Translations under genes and position numbers: made by a program | DNA from: Ruminococcus sp. | GTDB taxonomy: Bacteria; Bacillota; Clostridia; Oscillospirales; Acutalibacteraceae | DNA: 64,000 bases | Direction of reading: 5' to 3' | Assembly: GCA_004556705.1 (NCBI GenBank) | Contig: SFGA01000003.1 | Span: 1 to 64,000 of the forward strand | Notes under the pieces: generated by a model | Seen by the model: only the letters and a program-made list of their open reading frames with translations | What the model was told of the DNA's origin: nothing | Database searches by the model: none | Shown here: positions 53,346 through 62,718 of the stretch, piece after piece | How positions within the stretch are numbered: the stretch's first letter is position 1 | Layout of the letters: each line of letters starts with the position of its first letter

Positions 53346-53504
53346 TTGAGAATTGATTTGAACTTGGAAGCTTGCACAGAAACTACTACATACCTGAAAG
53401 CTGATAAGGTAGGTGTTGAAGTAGGTGATTGGTAGGTCAAATAGGTGATAAGTATTTTGATGACGTGTTTGATATGATTAAAAAGTTTTATGATATGAAT
53501 AAGT
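53346..53504 (+). pseudogene. Gene debris with a decayed C-terminal end
   Basis: The fragments LEACTETTTYLKADKVGVEVGDW and, after stops, FDDVFDMIKKFYDMNK followed by a stop codon and a terminator hairpin (53505-53556) read like the end of a lost gene. No family can be named. The rest of the spacer to 53691 holds a candidate ribosome site and AT-rich promoter sequence for the next gene. Confidence 0.35.
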
Positions 53505-53691
53505 AAACAGGTTTTGGAATCCATAACATAAATGTGTGGTTTTAAAGCCTGTTTTTGCTTAAATAGGCATATTGTTTGCTTTTGAAATTACTTCAATAAT
53601 ATGTGTATCAATATATAGAATGTTGTGGTGAATTATGATATAATTAAAAACAGTAATTGTTTAATAAATATAAAAGGAGAAGTTTTATTAA

Positions 53692-54891
53692 ATGAATCAG
53701 TTGTGGGCATATAAAAATTTCAATATGGGGCACGAATTAGATATTTCGGGCGAGTTTATATATGATGGAATAGAAGCACTTAATGAAATGATATGCATTG
53801 AAGAAAGTTCTCCCTTATTTTCATTTTTATATCATACGTCAGTAGGAATAGAAAGATTACAAAAAATAATTATTGTACTTTTTGAGGACATTAAATTTGA
53901 CGAATATGAAGAATTTGAAAAAAGCCTTATTACTCATAGTCATCAAGATTTGCATAGCAGGATAAAAAGAAGTGCAAAAATTGAGTTTAATAATAGAGAA
54001 AATGATTTTTTGATGCTTGCAACAAACTTTTATAAGAGTGCTCGATATAATAGATTTAATATTAATACCAGCGAATGTAAGGAAGCAAACCTTTTTATTG
54101 AGTTTGTAAAAAAGCATTTGAAACCTGATGAAATAGAATATCATTTCTTATCTGGAAAGGTTATGGTTAATGAAAAGGTTAAAAAGTTGGTGGGCAGGAC
54201 GCTTGGTAGTATAGCAAATAAATATTATTCGTTGATTAGAGAAGGTGCTAATAAAAATGGGACATATACCTATGAATTACTAGCAGATTCAAAAGCCGAA
54301 AAGATATTTTTAGGTAATTATAGAAACAAATCATTACAAGAAATGAAAATCACAGAATCAATTGCGGTAAAAGAGTTGATTGCTTGTATACGTAATACAG
54401 AAGAAACCTGTGCATTTTTAAGATTTCTTGATGAGATTGAACCTTTAGACATTGATGTAAATTTAATCAATGAATACTTATCAGAACTTTCAATTGGTAA
54501 CATTCCTCAAACATTGATTGATGAAGTTGAAACTTTATACGAAGAAATGGAACATCCAAAGAATAGGATTGAATTAATTAGTTTAATTGGTGATACTTGT
54601 GTTGCTTTTGAGTTTTTTGAGATTCAAGAAGTTATCACGTTGATTAATGATTATATAAGCGGAAAATTGTTGGCTGAGCCTTTTGCTAAAGAAATTGAAG
54701 AAAAAGCGACAATTATTGATGATGAAGAATTTATTGAAATTTTTGAGGATTTAATATTGATTTGTAAAAAATTCATAAAAGGACAAATACAAGAAGAGTG
54801 TTTTAGAAATGATATAGAAGAACAATTTGAGATAGTAAAGGAATATTATAGCTTTTTAATGCAAAATAATATGCAAAGTGGATATAACTGA
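53692..54891 (+). CDS. Hypothetical alpha-helical protein (HEPN-like features)
   Basis: This 399-residue protein starts at ATG 53692 (AAGGAGA 12 bases ahead). An N-terminal helical bundle contains FSFLYHTSVGIERLQKIIIVLFEDI and THSHQDLHSRIKR; the H-x-H pattern after a helix that carries E-R-L-x-K resembles HEPN-like proteins, but a proper RxxxxH motif is not evident. The second half is strongly acidic and helical (EEMEHPKNRIELISLIGDTC...EIFEDLILICKKFIKGQ). It precedes the kinase and MBL genes, in the same direction, after a 124-base gap, so it may be a third part of that module. Function is unknown. Confidence 0.6.
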   Translation: MNQLWAYKNFNMGHELDISGEFIYDGIEALNEMICIEESSPLFSFLYHTSVGIERLQKIIIVLFEDIKFDEYEEFEKSLITHSHQDLHSRIKRSAKIEFNNRENDFLMLATNFYKSARYNRFNINTSECKEANLFIEFVKKHLKPDEIEYHFLSGKVMVNEKVKKLVGRTLGSIANKYYSLIREGANKNGTYTYELLADSKAEKIFLGNYRNKSLQEMKITESIAVKELIACIRNTEETCAFLRFLDEIEPLDIDVNLINEYLSELSIGNIPQTLIDEVETLYEEMEHPKNRIELISLIGDTCVAFEFFEIQEVITLINDYISGKLLAEPFAKEIEEKATIIDDEEFIEIFEDLILICKKFIKGQIQEECFRNDIEEQFEIVKEYYSFLMQNNMQSGYN

Positions 54892-55015
54892 ATCTTTTAG
54901 AGAAGATACGCTGCATATGTTTATTATAAAATTGAAGAATTAGTTTAGTAGATTTTAGTTTTTAAGACATATATAAATTAAGTTGTTTATGATAAAATGT
55001 TCGAGGTGATTTCAT

Positions 55016-57142
55016 TTGAAGTATAATATAATAAAAAAACTAGGCAGTGGGGGAAATGCAACAGTTTATAAAATTAAAACAAATAATAATCAGGTTGTTG
55101 CATTAAAAAAACTCCATAAAGATGCAAATAAGGAAAAGAAATCTCGTTTTAGAGATGAAATTGATGTTATCAAACAAAATTGTAAAGAAATTGTTGGTAT
55201 AATCCCAATTATTTGGAGTTCTAAATATAAGTTTGAATATACGATGCCAATTGCTGAGCCCATAGTTAAGTATATAAAAGAACACGAATCTAGTCCTAGA
55301 GAAATTGTATTAGGAATAATAGATATCTGTAATACATTATCAAAATTACACACAAAAAATATTTCGCATAGAGATATTAAACCAAGCAATTTGTATTTTT
55401 ATGATAACAGATATTATATAGGAGATTTTGGATTAGTAGATTTGCCGGACGGAGAAAATAATTATACTCGTGAAGATAGAGGGTTAGGAGCGATTTTTAC
55501 AATAGCTCCGGAAATGAAAAGAAATCCTAGGAAAGCAGACGGTAAGAAAGCAGATGTATACTCATTGGCAAAAACTTTATGGATGTTATTGTCGCTTGAT
55601 GAAACAGGGTTTGAAGGGGTGTATGATTTTTCGGATAGTAAGCATAGTTTGAAAAATTATAAGCATCTTCAAAATATACATTTAGTCGAAATTGAAGAAT
55701 TATTAAAGAACGCAACCGATAATACACCCGAAAACCGTCCATCTATTGATAGTTTTAAAAATCACCTATTGAAATGGCTTGAGGTATCTGATGATTATAG
55801 TAAATCTCAAAGAAGTGAATGGCAATTTTTAAACAAGTATTTTTTGAAGAATTCAGGCGAAACAATAATTTGGAGAAATCCTGTTGAAATTGTTACTGTT
55901 CTCAATGTGTTGGCTAAAACACAAGCTCATAATCATATGTTGTTTTCATCAGCTGGAGGACAGGATTTTTTAAAGGCAAGTTTGGCAAATGAAGATGGAT
56001 GTATTTATATTTATGATGATTGTAAAGAGATAAATTTGGTTAAGCCAAAAGCGTTATTTTTTGAAAGATTTGATAAAAATGAAGAGTGGAATTATTTATT
56101 GTTAGAGTGCCAAGAATTAAATCCTGTTTACTGTGCCGATTTCGAATACGAAATACTAGTGGAAGATTATCCTGCACATTATGTCTCAGCAGAATATGAG
56201 CAATATGGTGTATATGATTATGATTCGGGTAAAGAATTACCTAGTGGTTATAAGGTCGTTGCAAGATATTTGAAAGGCAAGTTTCTGTTTGTATTAAAAA
56301 GTGGTCCGTACAATAGAATTCCTGAAACATATGATGGTCGGCACGGTAAGTTTTCTCATGAAGAGTTTAGAGAATATGTACATTTACTTATTAAAAACAA
56401 AGGCGCTGCACCTAAGACAAAAGTGAAGATGAAAGAGGATCCCGGTAACCCTAGAATTAATGAGTCAAAGTGTGTAGAATCATTTATAGGAGATGAATTT
56501 AAAAATTGGATATTTGATGTTTCAGAATATACGAAAGAAACTACCAATATCGCATATTACATAACATTAACAATCAATGATGGGGAACTTGATATTGACA
56601 GCTTGTTAGAAGGAGAGTTTTGCTTGTGTAATGATGGGTATATAAAGAGAGAAAGAAATCACATGGATGAGATCAAACTAATATATGATAAAAGAGAGGT
56701 TTCAAGTTGTATTGAAGAATGTAAAAAAATACTAACTAACTATTGCAAAGATAATGGATTTAATGATTGTGGCGCTGCATACTTTTCGTTTAACATTCTA
56801 AGATGTGGGAAACCTGAACATCTGTTTACAAAAGAAGAAATTAAAATTGAAATGAAAAAAGCGGACGATAGAAAACATAACACATTAGTCATTGACGAAA
56901 ATGGATATGCAAAAGTCGTTAGTGTTGAAAATTTGAATTATTATCCCGTTAGACAAGAAACATGGCGTGCCGGTAATTGTTATGTGGGTAAATATTCTGA
57001 TTTAAGTACGTTGGATGATGACTATATGTCAATGTTGCAAGGGTGGTTGTATTATTTAGAAACAAATCATGCACAACGAATGGATTATATCGAATCAAAG
57101 CAAGAGAAAGAATTGTTGGAAAGAATACGAGAGTTTTATTAA
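55016..57142 (+). CDS. Serine/threonine protein kinase with large unknown C-terminal domain
   Basis: The 708-residue protein starts at TTG 55016, 7 bases after GAGGTGAT. The N-terminal Hanks-type kinase (1-260) has the glycine loop GSGGNATVY (10-18), Lys31 in VALKK, HRDIKPSNL (118-126), DFGLVD (137-142) and APEMKR, so it should be active. The C-terminal 440 residues have no recognised domain and no membrane helix, so this is a soluble kinase, unlike PrkC/PknB receptors. The adjacent MBL-fold gene (118 bases downstream) suggests a two-protein effector system, plausibly anti-phage. Confidence 0.85.
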   Translation: MKYNIIKKLGSGGNATVYKIKTNNNQVVALKKLHKDANKEKKSRFRDEIDVIKQNCKEIVGIIPIIWSSKYKFEYTMPIAEPIVKYIKEHESSPREIVLGIIDICNTLSKLHTKNISHRDIKPSNLYFYDNRYYIGDFGLVDLPDGENNYTREDRGLGAIFTIAPEMKRNPRKADGKKADVYSLAKTLWMLLSLDETGFEGVYDFSDSKHSLKNYKHLQNIHLVEIEELLKNATDNTPENRPSIDSFKNHLLKWLEVSDDYSKSQRSEWQFLNKYFLKNSGETIIWRNPVEIVTVLNVLAKTQAHNHMLFSSAGGQDFLKASLANEDGCIYIYDDCKEINLVKPKALFFERFDKNEEWNYLLLECQELNPVYCADFEYEILVEDYPAHYVSAEYEQYGVYDYDSGKELPSGYKVVARYLKGKFLFVLKSGPYNRIPETYDGRHGKFSHEEFREYVHLLIKNKGAAPKTKVKMKEDPGNPRINESKCVESFIGDEFKNWIFDVSEYTKETTNIAYYITLTINDGELDIDSLLEGEFCLCNDGYIKRERNHMDEIKLIYDKREVSSCIEECKKILTNYCKDNGFNDCGAAYFSFNILRCGKPEHLFTKEEIKIEMKKADDRKHNTLVIDENGYAKVVSVENLNYYPVRQETWRAGNCYVGKYSDLSTLDDDYMSMLQGWLYYLETNHAQRMDYIESKQEKELLERIREFY

Positions 57143-57259
57143 TTTGGAATAGTAAAATATAAAACAAAATGAAAGCAATTGAAATTTAAAACGATTTTAA
57201 TTTTGCTTTTTGCATCTGAATTATACAAATAGAACATGATTTATAAAGGAGAAACAATT

Positions 57260-58372
57260 ATGTTACGCAGTTTTTTGCCAGTTGGTCAGGGTGCCTTTTA
57301 TAGAGAAGTATTTAATCTTAAAGATGGAAGGCATACAATTATTTATGATTGCGGTTCTTTAACTGCAAAATCAATTGTTGAACAGCAGATTAAAGATGAG
57401 TTTGAAGAGGGCGAGGTTATTGATGCTGTTTTTATATCGCATTTGGATGAGGACCACATAAACGGTTTGCCCTTTTTGATAAAGTATTGCAAGGTTTACA
57501 ACTTGTTTTTCCCACTCGTTACTACGAAAGATAAAGCATATTTAAAACTGAAAGCATTATTATCAGAAGATAAAGACCACTTTTTGTATAAGTTTATTGA
57601 GAATCCGCTTGATGCTATTAACAGCTTAGGCGTAGATGATGCCCCGATGCTTTATCCGGTTAGAACCGTAGGTGGCGATAATTGGAATAATGTTGATACA
57701 GGGTATATTTCGTCGGGAGAAAACGTTGCAGAAAAATTGGCTTCTGTTTTTAACGAAGGAGTTAATTGGGAGTTGATTCCTTTCAATTTCAGGCAAAAAG
57801 AGCGCATTGAAAAGTTTAAAAAAGCTATTGTTGAAATTTTTGGTTGTGATACGGATCCGGATTCGATTGAGAATAAAATTAGGGATCTTATTGATAAATA
57901 TCCAAATGATAAAGATAAAATAAAGAGGGCTTATGGTAAGGTCAATAAAAATTTAAATACTAACACAATGACTCTATTTTCAGGAACAAAAGACAGTTGC
58001 GTCAAGCAATACTATGCTATGCCTAATTGTCATTTTTGCGGTTATTGTCTTCCAATAAAAGAAAATGGATGTTTGTATATGGGTGATTACGATGCATCTG
58101 AAAGGCAAAAATGGAAAGATCTAAGAGATGCATATAATGAATATTGGAAATATATTGGGGGCGTTCAGATTCCACATCATGGGTCACGGCATAACTATAA
58201 TAATGAAATAGCTAAACTAAATGCAATTAATATAATTTCTGCTGGCTGTAAAAATAGTTATCGACATCCACATTCGTCTGTAATTAAAGATTTGATACTG
58301 AATGATTGTTTGGTACATGTAGTTACGGAGAATATTGGCAGTCAGGTTGATTTGAAAGTGGATTTGTTTTAA
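57260..58372 (+). CDS. ComEC-like metallo-beta-lactamase-fold hydrolase
   Basis: The protein has 370 residues from the ATG at 57260 (AAAGGAG 7 bases ahead; the ATG at 57236 is upstream of that site). MBL motif 1 SHLDEDHINGLPFL puts His61, Asp63, Asp65 and His66 at the metal site; the typical first HxHxDH is altered to HLDEDH. A later VQIPHHGSRHNYNNE (306-307) is the ComEC/Rec2-type HHGS signature, and GDYDASERQKW supplies the bridging Asp. It has no membrane part, so it is a free nuclease or phosphodiesterase domain. Paired with a kinase, it may be the effector. Confidence 0.85.
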   Translation: MLRSFLPVGQGAFYREVFNLKDGRHTIIYDCGSLTAKSIVEQQIKDEFEEGEVIDAVFISHLDEDHINGLPFLIKYCKVYNLFFPLVTTKDKAYLKLKALLSEDKDHFLYKFIENPLDAINSLGVDDAPMLYPVRTVGGDNWNNVDTGYISSGENVAEKLASVFNEGVNWELIPFNFRQKERIEKFKKAIVEIFGCDTDPDSIENKIRDLIDKYPNDKDKIKRAYGKVNKNLNTNTMTLFSGTKDSCVKQYYAMPNCHFCGYCLPIKENGCLYMGDYDASERQKWKDLRDAYNEYWKYIGGVQIPHHGSRHNYNNEIAKLNAINIISAGCKNSYRHPHSSVIKDLILNDCLVHVVTENIGSQVDLKVDLF

Positions 58373-58471
58373 TTAGCTATTTCATATATTCTGAACTAAC
58401 TCACTAAAAATGGAATATCACGAAGTTTCAATTGATATTAGAGGGTTCAAATTTGTGGGGAGGTCCCAGTT

Positions 58472-58705
58472 GAACAGACTTCGAAATCTGAACCAAAGTG
58501 TTCGATTAGAAGTCTGTTATCTTTTATATGTTATCATACGATTTTTTATTATCTAACTAAAATCTGTGACATATTTATTTAAATACTGCAATTTGTATAT
58601 ATTTTTGTATGATTGTTATTATCCCAATATTTGCTTTCCCATTTGTCAAGTGTCCAATACTTTATAATCTAATGTGACCGTTCTGTATTATAGAACGCTA
58701 TATAA
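58472..58705 (-). mobile_element. Truncated IS3-family remnant
   Basis: It matches the 3' end of the intact IS (51983-52260) with scattered changes, from the TGAACAGACTTC hairpin through the last 35 codons of the transposase, now broken by stops and gaps. The remaining 58373-58771 spacer contains no gene. Confidence 0.8.
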
Positions 58706-58771
58706 TAATGTTGTTTTACAATAGCAATCTTACCTTTGAGATTGCTATTGTAATCATTATTTATTGTATTT

Positions 58772-59269
58772 TTAATCTGATAATTTTTTGAATATTTTAT
58801 GGTTGATAATTGTATAACCTGCGTTTTGATAAAAAATATCCCTCAACACTTGGTTATCCATTGACAACTCATCCACATCGCTTAATGTGCCTTCTATATA
58901 TAAAGCCCCATAATCGTTTGTGCGCTTTTCAAACAATTTCAATGTTTTTGAACCTATTCCGATATTTCGGTAAGGAATATCAAAACATATATCACAGAGT
59001 ATCATATATGGATGAGAACAATCTGTATTCTCAAAAACATACTTGAGATTTCCGATTACTTTTTCCTTGTTATTTAAAATTTTATAAATTCTAAACGTAG
59101 TAAGATTGTCATTTCCATCAGCATATCGTATATGGCGAATAATGAATAAATTTTTGTTCTTTGCTTCAAATAATACATCTTCAATTAGAGATCCTTCCGA
59201 ATCACATCCAACATTGTCTTTACTATATTTTTCACGAATTTTTCTATTTCGAATGTGATTTAAAATCAT
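58772..59269 (-). CDS. GNAT-family N-acetyltransferase
   Basis: This 165-residue protein has the GNAT acetyl-CoA loop in CDICFDIPYRNIGIGSKTLKLFEKRTNDYGALYIEG (R/Q-x-x-G-x-G/A type: RNIGIGS), with strands LKYVFENTDCSHPYMILCDICFDI ahead and NQVLRDIFYQNAGYTIINHKIF near the C-terminus, the usual place for the Tyr acid. The substrate is unknown. The minus-strand ribosome site GGAGGAGAG is 8 bases ahead. It is an isolated gene between IS debris and the right direct repeat. Confidence 0.85.
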   Translation of the reverse strand: MILNHIRNRKIREKYSKDNVGCDSEGSLIEDVLFEAKNKNLFIIRHIRYADGNDNLTTFRIYKILNNKEKVIGNLKYVFENTDCSHPYMILCDICFDIPYRNIGIGSKTLKLFEKRTNDYGALYIEGTLSDVDELSMDNQVLRDIFYQNAGYTIINHKIFKKLSD

Positions 59270-59364
59270 AATATTCTCTCCTCCTGATAATTAATCATAA
59301 CATAAATTTTATTTAATTTTCAATAGTTCATTATTTGCAACTTGAAAGTTTAATTTTAGCTACT

Positions 59365-59436
59365 AATATGATTATTATCGTTAGTTCAAGTCCTCGTTAC
59401 AAATTGCAAAAGGTATCTCTTTTATATCATCTTTAC
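59365..59436 (+). repeat. Right degenerate direct repeat of the kinase island
   Basis: It matches 51909-51978 at roughly four bases in five, with the GTTCAAGTCCTC and TATATCATCTTTACA blocks best kept. It lies 90 bases ahead of the APH-like kinase gene. Confidence 0.6.
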
Positions 59437-59526
59437 AAAAAATTTCGTTCACGATAGTGGGCGGATTTTTTTCTGTTGTAATATCTTTGAATGCTTGATA
59501 TAATTTTATTGAGGTGACATAAGAAC

Positions 59527-60465
59527 ATGAATAAATTAAATCTTTCAGATAAACATATATTCCTTACTGTTCCGAATGTAGTATCAGAAAAACTTAATCA
59601 AAAGGTTACTTCAATAAAATATGTCGGTGGCGGCAGTTTTGGAAAAGTGTATAAAGTTGTTCTTGGTAATGGCGATATAATCGCTGTAAAAGCCTATTTG
59701 TTACAAGGAAATCAACATCATGAGGCAGAGCAACTTCGTGTTCTTGGTAAACACACTTCTGTAAAGATGCCGGATGTAATTTTTACATATGAAGATGATA
59801 AAACAGCGCTTTTGGCTATGACTTTTGTTCCGGGGAAAAATGTTTTGAATCCGCTATTTTTGCTTAAAAGTAAAAGTCAAAAGCAGAAATTTGCTGATGA
59901 AGTTATATCAGGTATGTTGGAGTGGCACAGTGTTACAAATAAAAAATTTGGTGAGTTGTCAAATCCTATTTATGACAATTGGTACGATTATTACATCACA
60001 GAAAAGCAACAGCCGATTCTTGATGGATTGAAAAAACTAGAGAAAGAGGGGAAGTTTCCTTCAAAATCTTTTCAATTTCTTCTGGATGCAACCGAAGCTT
60101 TTAACAAATTACCCGCGGAAAACACATCCCCTGTACTTGTTCATGGGGATATGAACATAATGAATATTATGGCAGACATACATTCATTTAATTTGACTGC
60201 ATTTGTTGACCCGTGCGACAGTATGTGGGCAGACCGTGAGTATGATTTGTTTCAATTGAGAAATATGTGGGGAGATTTGTTTAATTTATACAGCACTTAC
60301 AAGTCGAAATATCAGCTTTCAAAATATGCAGATTTCAGAGTAGCATATTACGGAGCAATGCATGAGTCATCAATGAGAATGAGAGTAGGACATAGTGGAT
60401 CGGTTTTGGAATTACTGTGTAATAAGAGGTTGAGGAAAGAACTTAAAAAGTTAAATTCAATGTGA
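59527..60465 (+). CDS. APH/choline-kinase-like phosphotransferase
   Basis: This 312-residue protein has a kinase-like N-lobe (IKYVGGGSFGKVYKVVLGNGDIIAVKAYLLQG, with the Lys in AVKAY) and a C-lobe with HGDMNIMNIM (206-208 for HGD) and FVDPCDSMWADREYDLFQL (Asp228), the Brenner and metal motifs of the APH/fructosamine-kinase/choline-kinase superfamily. A glycine-rich GGGSFGKVY loop is closer to protein kinases than to most APHs. It may act on a small molecule, including an antibiotic, but resistance cannot be claimed. The ribosome site is GAGGTG, 10 bases ahead. Confidence 0.85.
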   Translation: MNKLNLSDKHIFLTVPNVVSEKLNQKVTSIKYVGGGSFGKVYKVVLGNGDIIAVKAYLLQGNQHHEAEQLRVLGKHTSVKMPDVIFTYEDDKTALLAMTFVPGKNVLNPLFLLKSKSQKQKFADEVISGMLEWHSVTNKKFGELSNPIYDNWYDYYITEKQQPILDGLKKLEKEGKFPSKSFQFLLDATEAFNKLPAENTSPVLVHGDMNIMNIMADIHSFNLTAFVDPCDSMWADREYDLFQLRNMWGDLFNLYSTYKSKYQLSKYADFRVAYYGAMHESSMRMRVGHSGSVLELLCNKRLRKELKKLNSM

Positions 60466-60836
60466 TAAATATATAAACCGAAACTTTTAAGCAAAACTTG
60501 GTGACAATAATGAGCAATATTAAAACCTAAAAATTGATTTTGACAGAAAAGACTATAAAGTTTTAGATTATCAGGTGTTCCGCTTGGATAATGTGTTAAG
60601 TTTTGGTTGCCTGTTTCGCTTGTTTTATAAAATATTTTTCTTGAAGTATAAAATGAGCGATTTTGAAATATGCTGTATGAGGAAATAAGGACGGAATTAT
60701 GATTATATATTTTGATAATCCAATGAGGTCTCCGACGAGCTTTTTGAATGGTATGCCGAAAAAGCTAATCCCGACGGACAGGCAGCAGCGGTTTTTGACA
60801 CAATGGGATAATACAACACTGAAAATAAACAGATTT

Positions 60837-60888
60837 GCCCGTCGGCTATGCGCTTAGGTGTGCGGTTCACGGGCGTTTTTGTTTTTTC
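60837..60888 (+). terminator. Rho-independent terminator upstream of rny
   Basis: Stem GCCCGT / ACGGGC with further pairing inside, followed by GTTTTTGTTTTTT. Confidence 0.7.
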
Positions 60889-60947
60889 AGAGCCTTAACA
60901 ACACCCGAAAATTTATAAAAAAATCAAGGTTATATGCCTTTGATTTC

Positions 60948-60976
60948 TTGACATATTGTACAAAAAGTTATAAAAT
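60948..60976 (+). promoter_or_regulatory. Sigma-A promoter of rny
   Basis: TTGACA (60948-60953, perfect -35) and TAAAAT (60971-60976) with a 17-base spacer, 105 bases ahead of the ribosome site. The leader between is AT-rich with direct repeats of TTTAACGA. Confidence 0.8.
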
Positions 60977-61094
60977 ATCTAAGATAATGTTTTATAATGC
61001 GAAAATATCATTATCTGAAAATTATTTAACGATTTAATAATTTTTAACGACATTTAAGTTTATTAAAAAATCACAAAAGGAGGTGCAATGCTTT

Positions 61095-62648
61095 TTGAAT
61101 ACTACGGTTTCAGTTATACTCATTATCGTCGCTGCGGTTGTTTGCGGCGTTTTAGGATTTATCTTCGGCGAGCTTCACAGAAAGAAGGTTGCCGAGGCTG
61201 CAATCGGCTCTGCTACCGAAGAGGCTACAAGGATAGTCAATCAGGCAGTTCAGACAGCCGAGAACAAGAAAAGAGAATCCATACTTGAGGCTAAGGATGA
61301 AATTCACGCTCTCAGATCGGAGGCGGACAGGGACATTAAAGAACGTCGTGCCGAGGTTCAGAGACAGGAAAGAAGAATAATTCAAAAAGAAGAAACTCTC
61401 GATAAAAAGACAGAAAATATCGAGAAAAAAGAAGAGACTCTTAATGCAAAGCTCAAAGATGTTGATGCTAAATTGCAGGAAGTTGAGTCTATAAAGAAGA
61501 GTCAGTTTGATATGCTTGAAAAGGTGTCGGGCTATACTAAGGAACAGGCAAAGGCGGTGCTTTTGCAGAACCTTGATGAAGAGCTTACACACGAAAAAGC
61601 AGTCAAAATTATGGACTATGAGCAGAGAACGAAGGACGAGGCTGATACGCTCGCAAGGGAAATTATCTCCACGGCAATTCAGCGTTGTGCTGCGGATTGT
61701 ACTGCCGAGACAACGGTTTCTGTTGTTGCATTGCCCAACGACGAAATGAAGGGCAGAATTATCGGACGAGAGGGACGAAATGTCAGAACCCTTGAGACGA
61801 TCACGGGTGTTGACCTTATTATTGACGATACACCCGAAGCTATCACGGTTTCAAGCTTTGAGCCTGTTCGCAGAGAAATTGCAAGGCTCACACTTGAAAA
61901 ACTCATTGCAGACGGAAGAATACATCCCGCACGTATTGAGGAAATGTATGAAAAGTCAAAGCGTGAAGTTGAGCAGACAATTCGCCAGACAGGTGAAAGA
62001 GCTGTTATCGACGCAGGTGTAAACGGTATCCATCCCGAGCTTGTAAAGCTTATCGGCAAGCTCAAATATCGTACAAGCTACGGTCAGAACGTACTCAGTC
62101 ACTCTCTTGAGGTTTCGTATATTGCAGGACTTATGGCGGCAGAGTTGGGCGCTGATGTTAAAACAGCAAAGCGTGCAGGTCTTCTCCATGATATTGGTAA
62201 GGCGCTTGACCACGAGATGGACGGAACACATATTGAACTCGGCGTTGAATATGCTAAAAAGTTCAAGGAAAATGAGCAGGTGGTACACGCTATCGCAGCG
62301 CACCACGGCGACATTGAAGCAAAAACCGTTGTTGCTTGCCTTGTTCAGGCGGCTGACGCAGTTTCAGCTGCACGTCCCGGCGCAAGAAGAGAGAATGTTC
62401 AAAATTACATTAAGCGTCTTGAAAAGCTTGAGGAAATTGCTTGCTCATTTGAAGGCGTTGAAAAATCTTTCGCAATTCAGGCAGGTCGTGAGGTTCGCAT
62501 AATGGTTAAACCTGACGTTGTAAGCGACGACAAGATGGTGCTTATTGCACGTGATGTAGTTAAGAAAATCGAAGAAGAGCTTGAATATCCCGGACAGATC
62601 AAGGTCAATATCGTTCGTGAAAATCGCATTGTCGATTACGCAAAATAA
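61095..62648 (+). CDS. rny: Ribonuclease Y
   Basis: This endoribonuclease starts bulk mRNA decay at the membrane. The start is taken as TTG 61095 ([21 protein letters not shown]), 11 bases after GGAGG at 61079-61083; the GTG at 61083 overlaps that ribosome site. From this start there are 517 residues. Layout is classic: membrane helix (5-25), long coiled coil (30-190), KH RNA-binding domain with [15 protein letters not shown] (about 215-230), then an HD domain with [22 protein letters not shown] and AHHGD. It is core chromosome and is followed by ymdB, the usual neighbour. Confidence 0.97.
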   Translation: MNTTVSVILIIVAAVVCGVLGFIFGELHRKKVAEAAIGSATEEATRIVNQAVQTAENKKRESILEAKDEIHALRSEADRDIKERRAEVQRQERRIIQKEETLDKKTENIEKKEETLNAKLKDVDAKLQEVESIKKSQFDMLEKVSGYTKEQAKAVLLQNLDEELTHEKAVKIMDYEQRTKDEADTLAREIISTAIQRCAADCTAETTVSVVALPNDEMKGRIIGREGRNVRTLETITGVDLIIDDTPEAITVSSFEPVRREIARLTLEKLIADGRIHPARIEEMYEKSKREVEQTIRQTGERAVIDAGVNGIHPELVKLIGKLKYRTSYGQNVLSHSLEVSYIAGLMAAELGADVKTAKRAGLLHDIGKALDHEMDGTHIELGVEYAKKFKENEQVVHAIAAHHGDIEAKTVVACLVQAADAVSAARPGARRENVQNYIKRLEKLEEIACSFEGVEKSFAIQAGREVRIMVKPDVVSDDKMVLIARDVVKKIEEELEYPGQIKVNIVRENRIVDYAK

Positions 62649-62658
62649 AAAATCGGCG

Positions 62659-62685
62659 GCCCTGACTGTGCAGTCAGGGCTTTTT
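62659..62685 (+). terminator. Terminator between rny and ymdB
   Basis: Stem GCCCTGACT / AGTCAGGGC with TTTTT. It may trim but not fully stop readthrough to ymdB, which has no clear promoter of its own. Confidence 0.75.
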
Positions 62686-62718
62686 CCGACAAATGACAGA
62701 TATAGAAATCGGTGAATT

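Larger units (their letters stand above)
60466..61094 (+). other. Gene remnants, terminator and rny promoter region
   Basis: The fragments DFDRKDYKVLDYQVFRLDNV (about 60537-60596) and SDELFEWYAEKANPDGQAAAVFDTMG (about 60730-60810) look like pieces of genes broken by stops; neither is named. A terminator (GCCCGT ... ACGGGC with T tract) is at 60837-60888. Then follows a strong promoter for rny. Confidence 0.6.

Noticed and set aside
59527..60465. Aminoglycoside resistance gene
   Set aside because: The superfamily motifs are shared by many kinases (fructosamine, choline, homoserine-like); nothing points to an antibiotic substrate.
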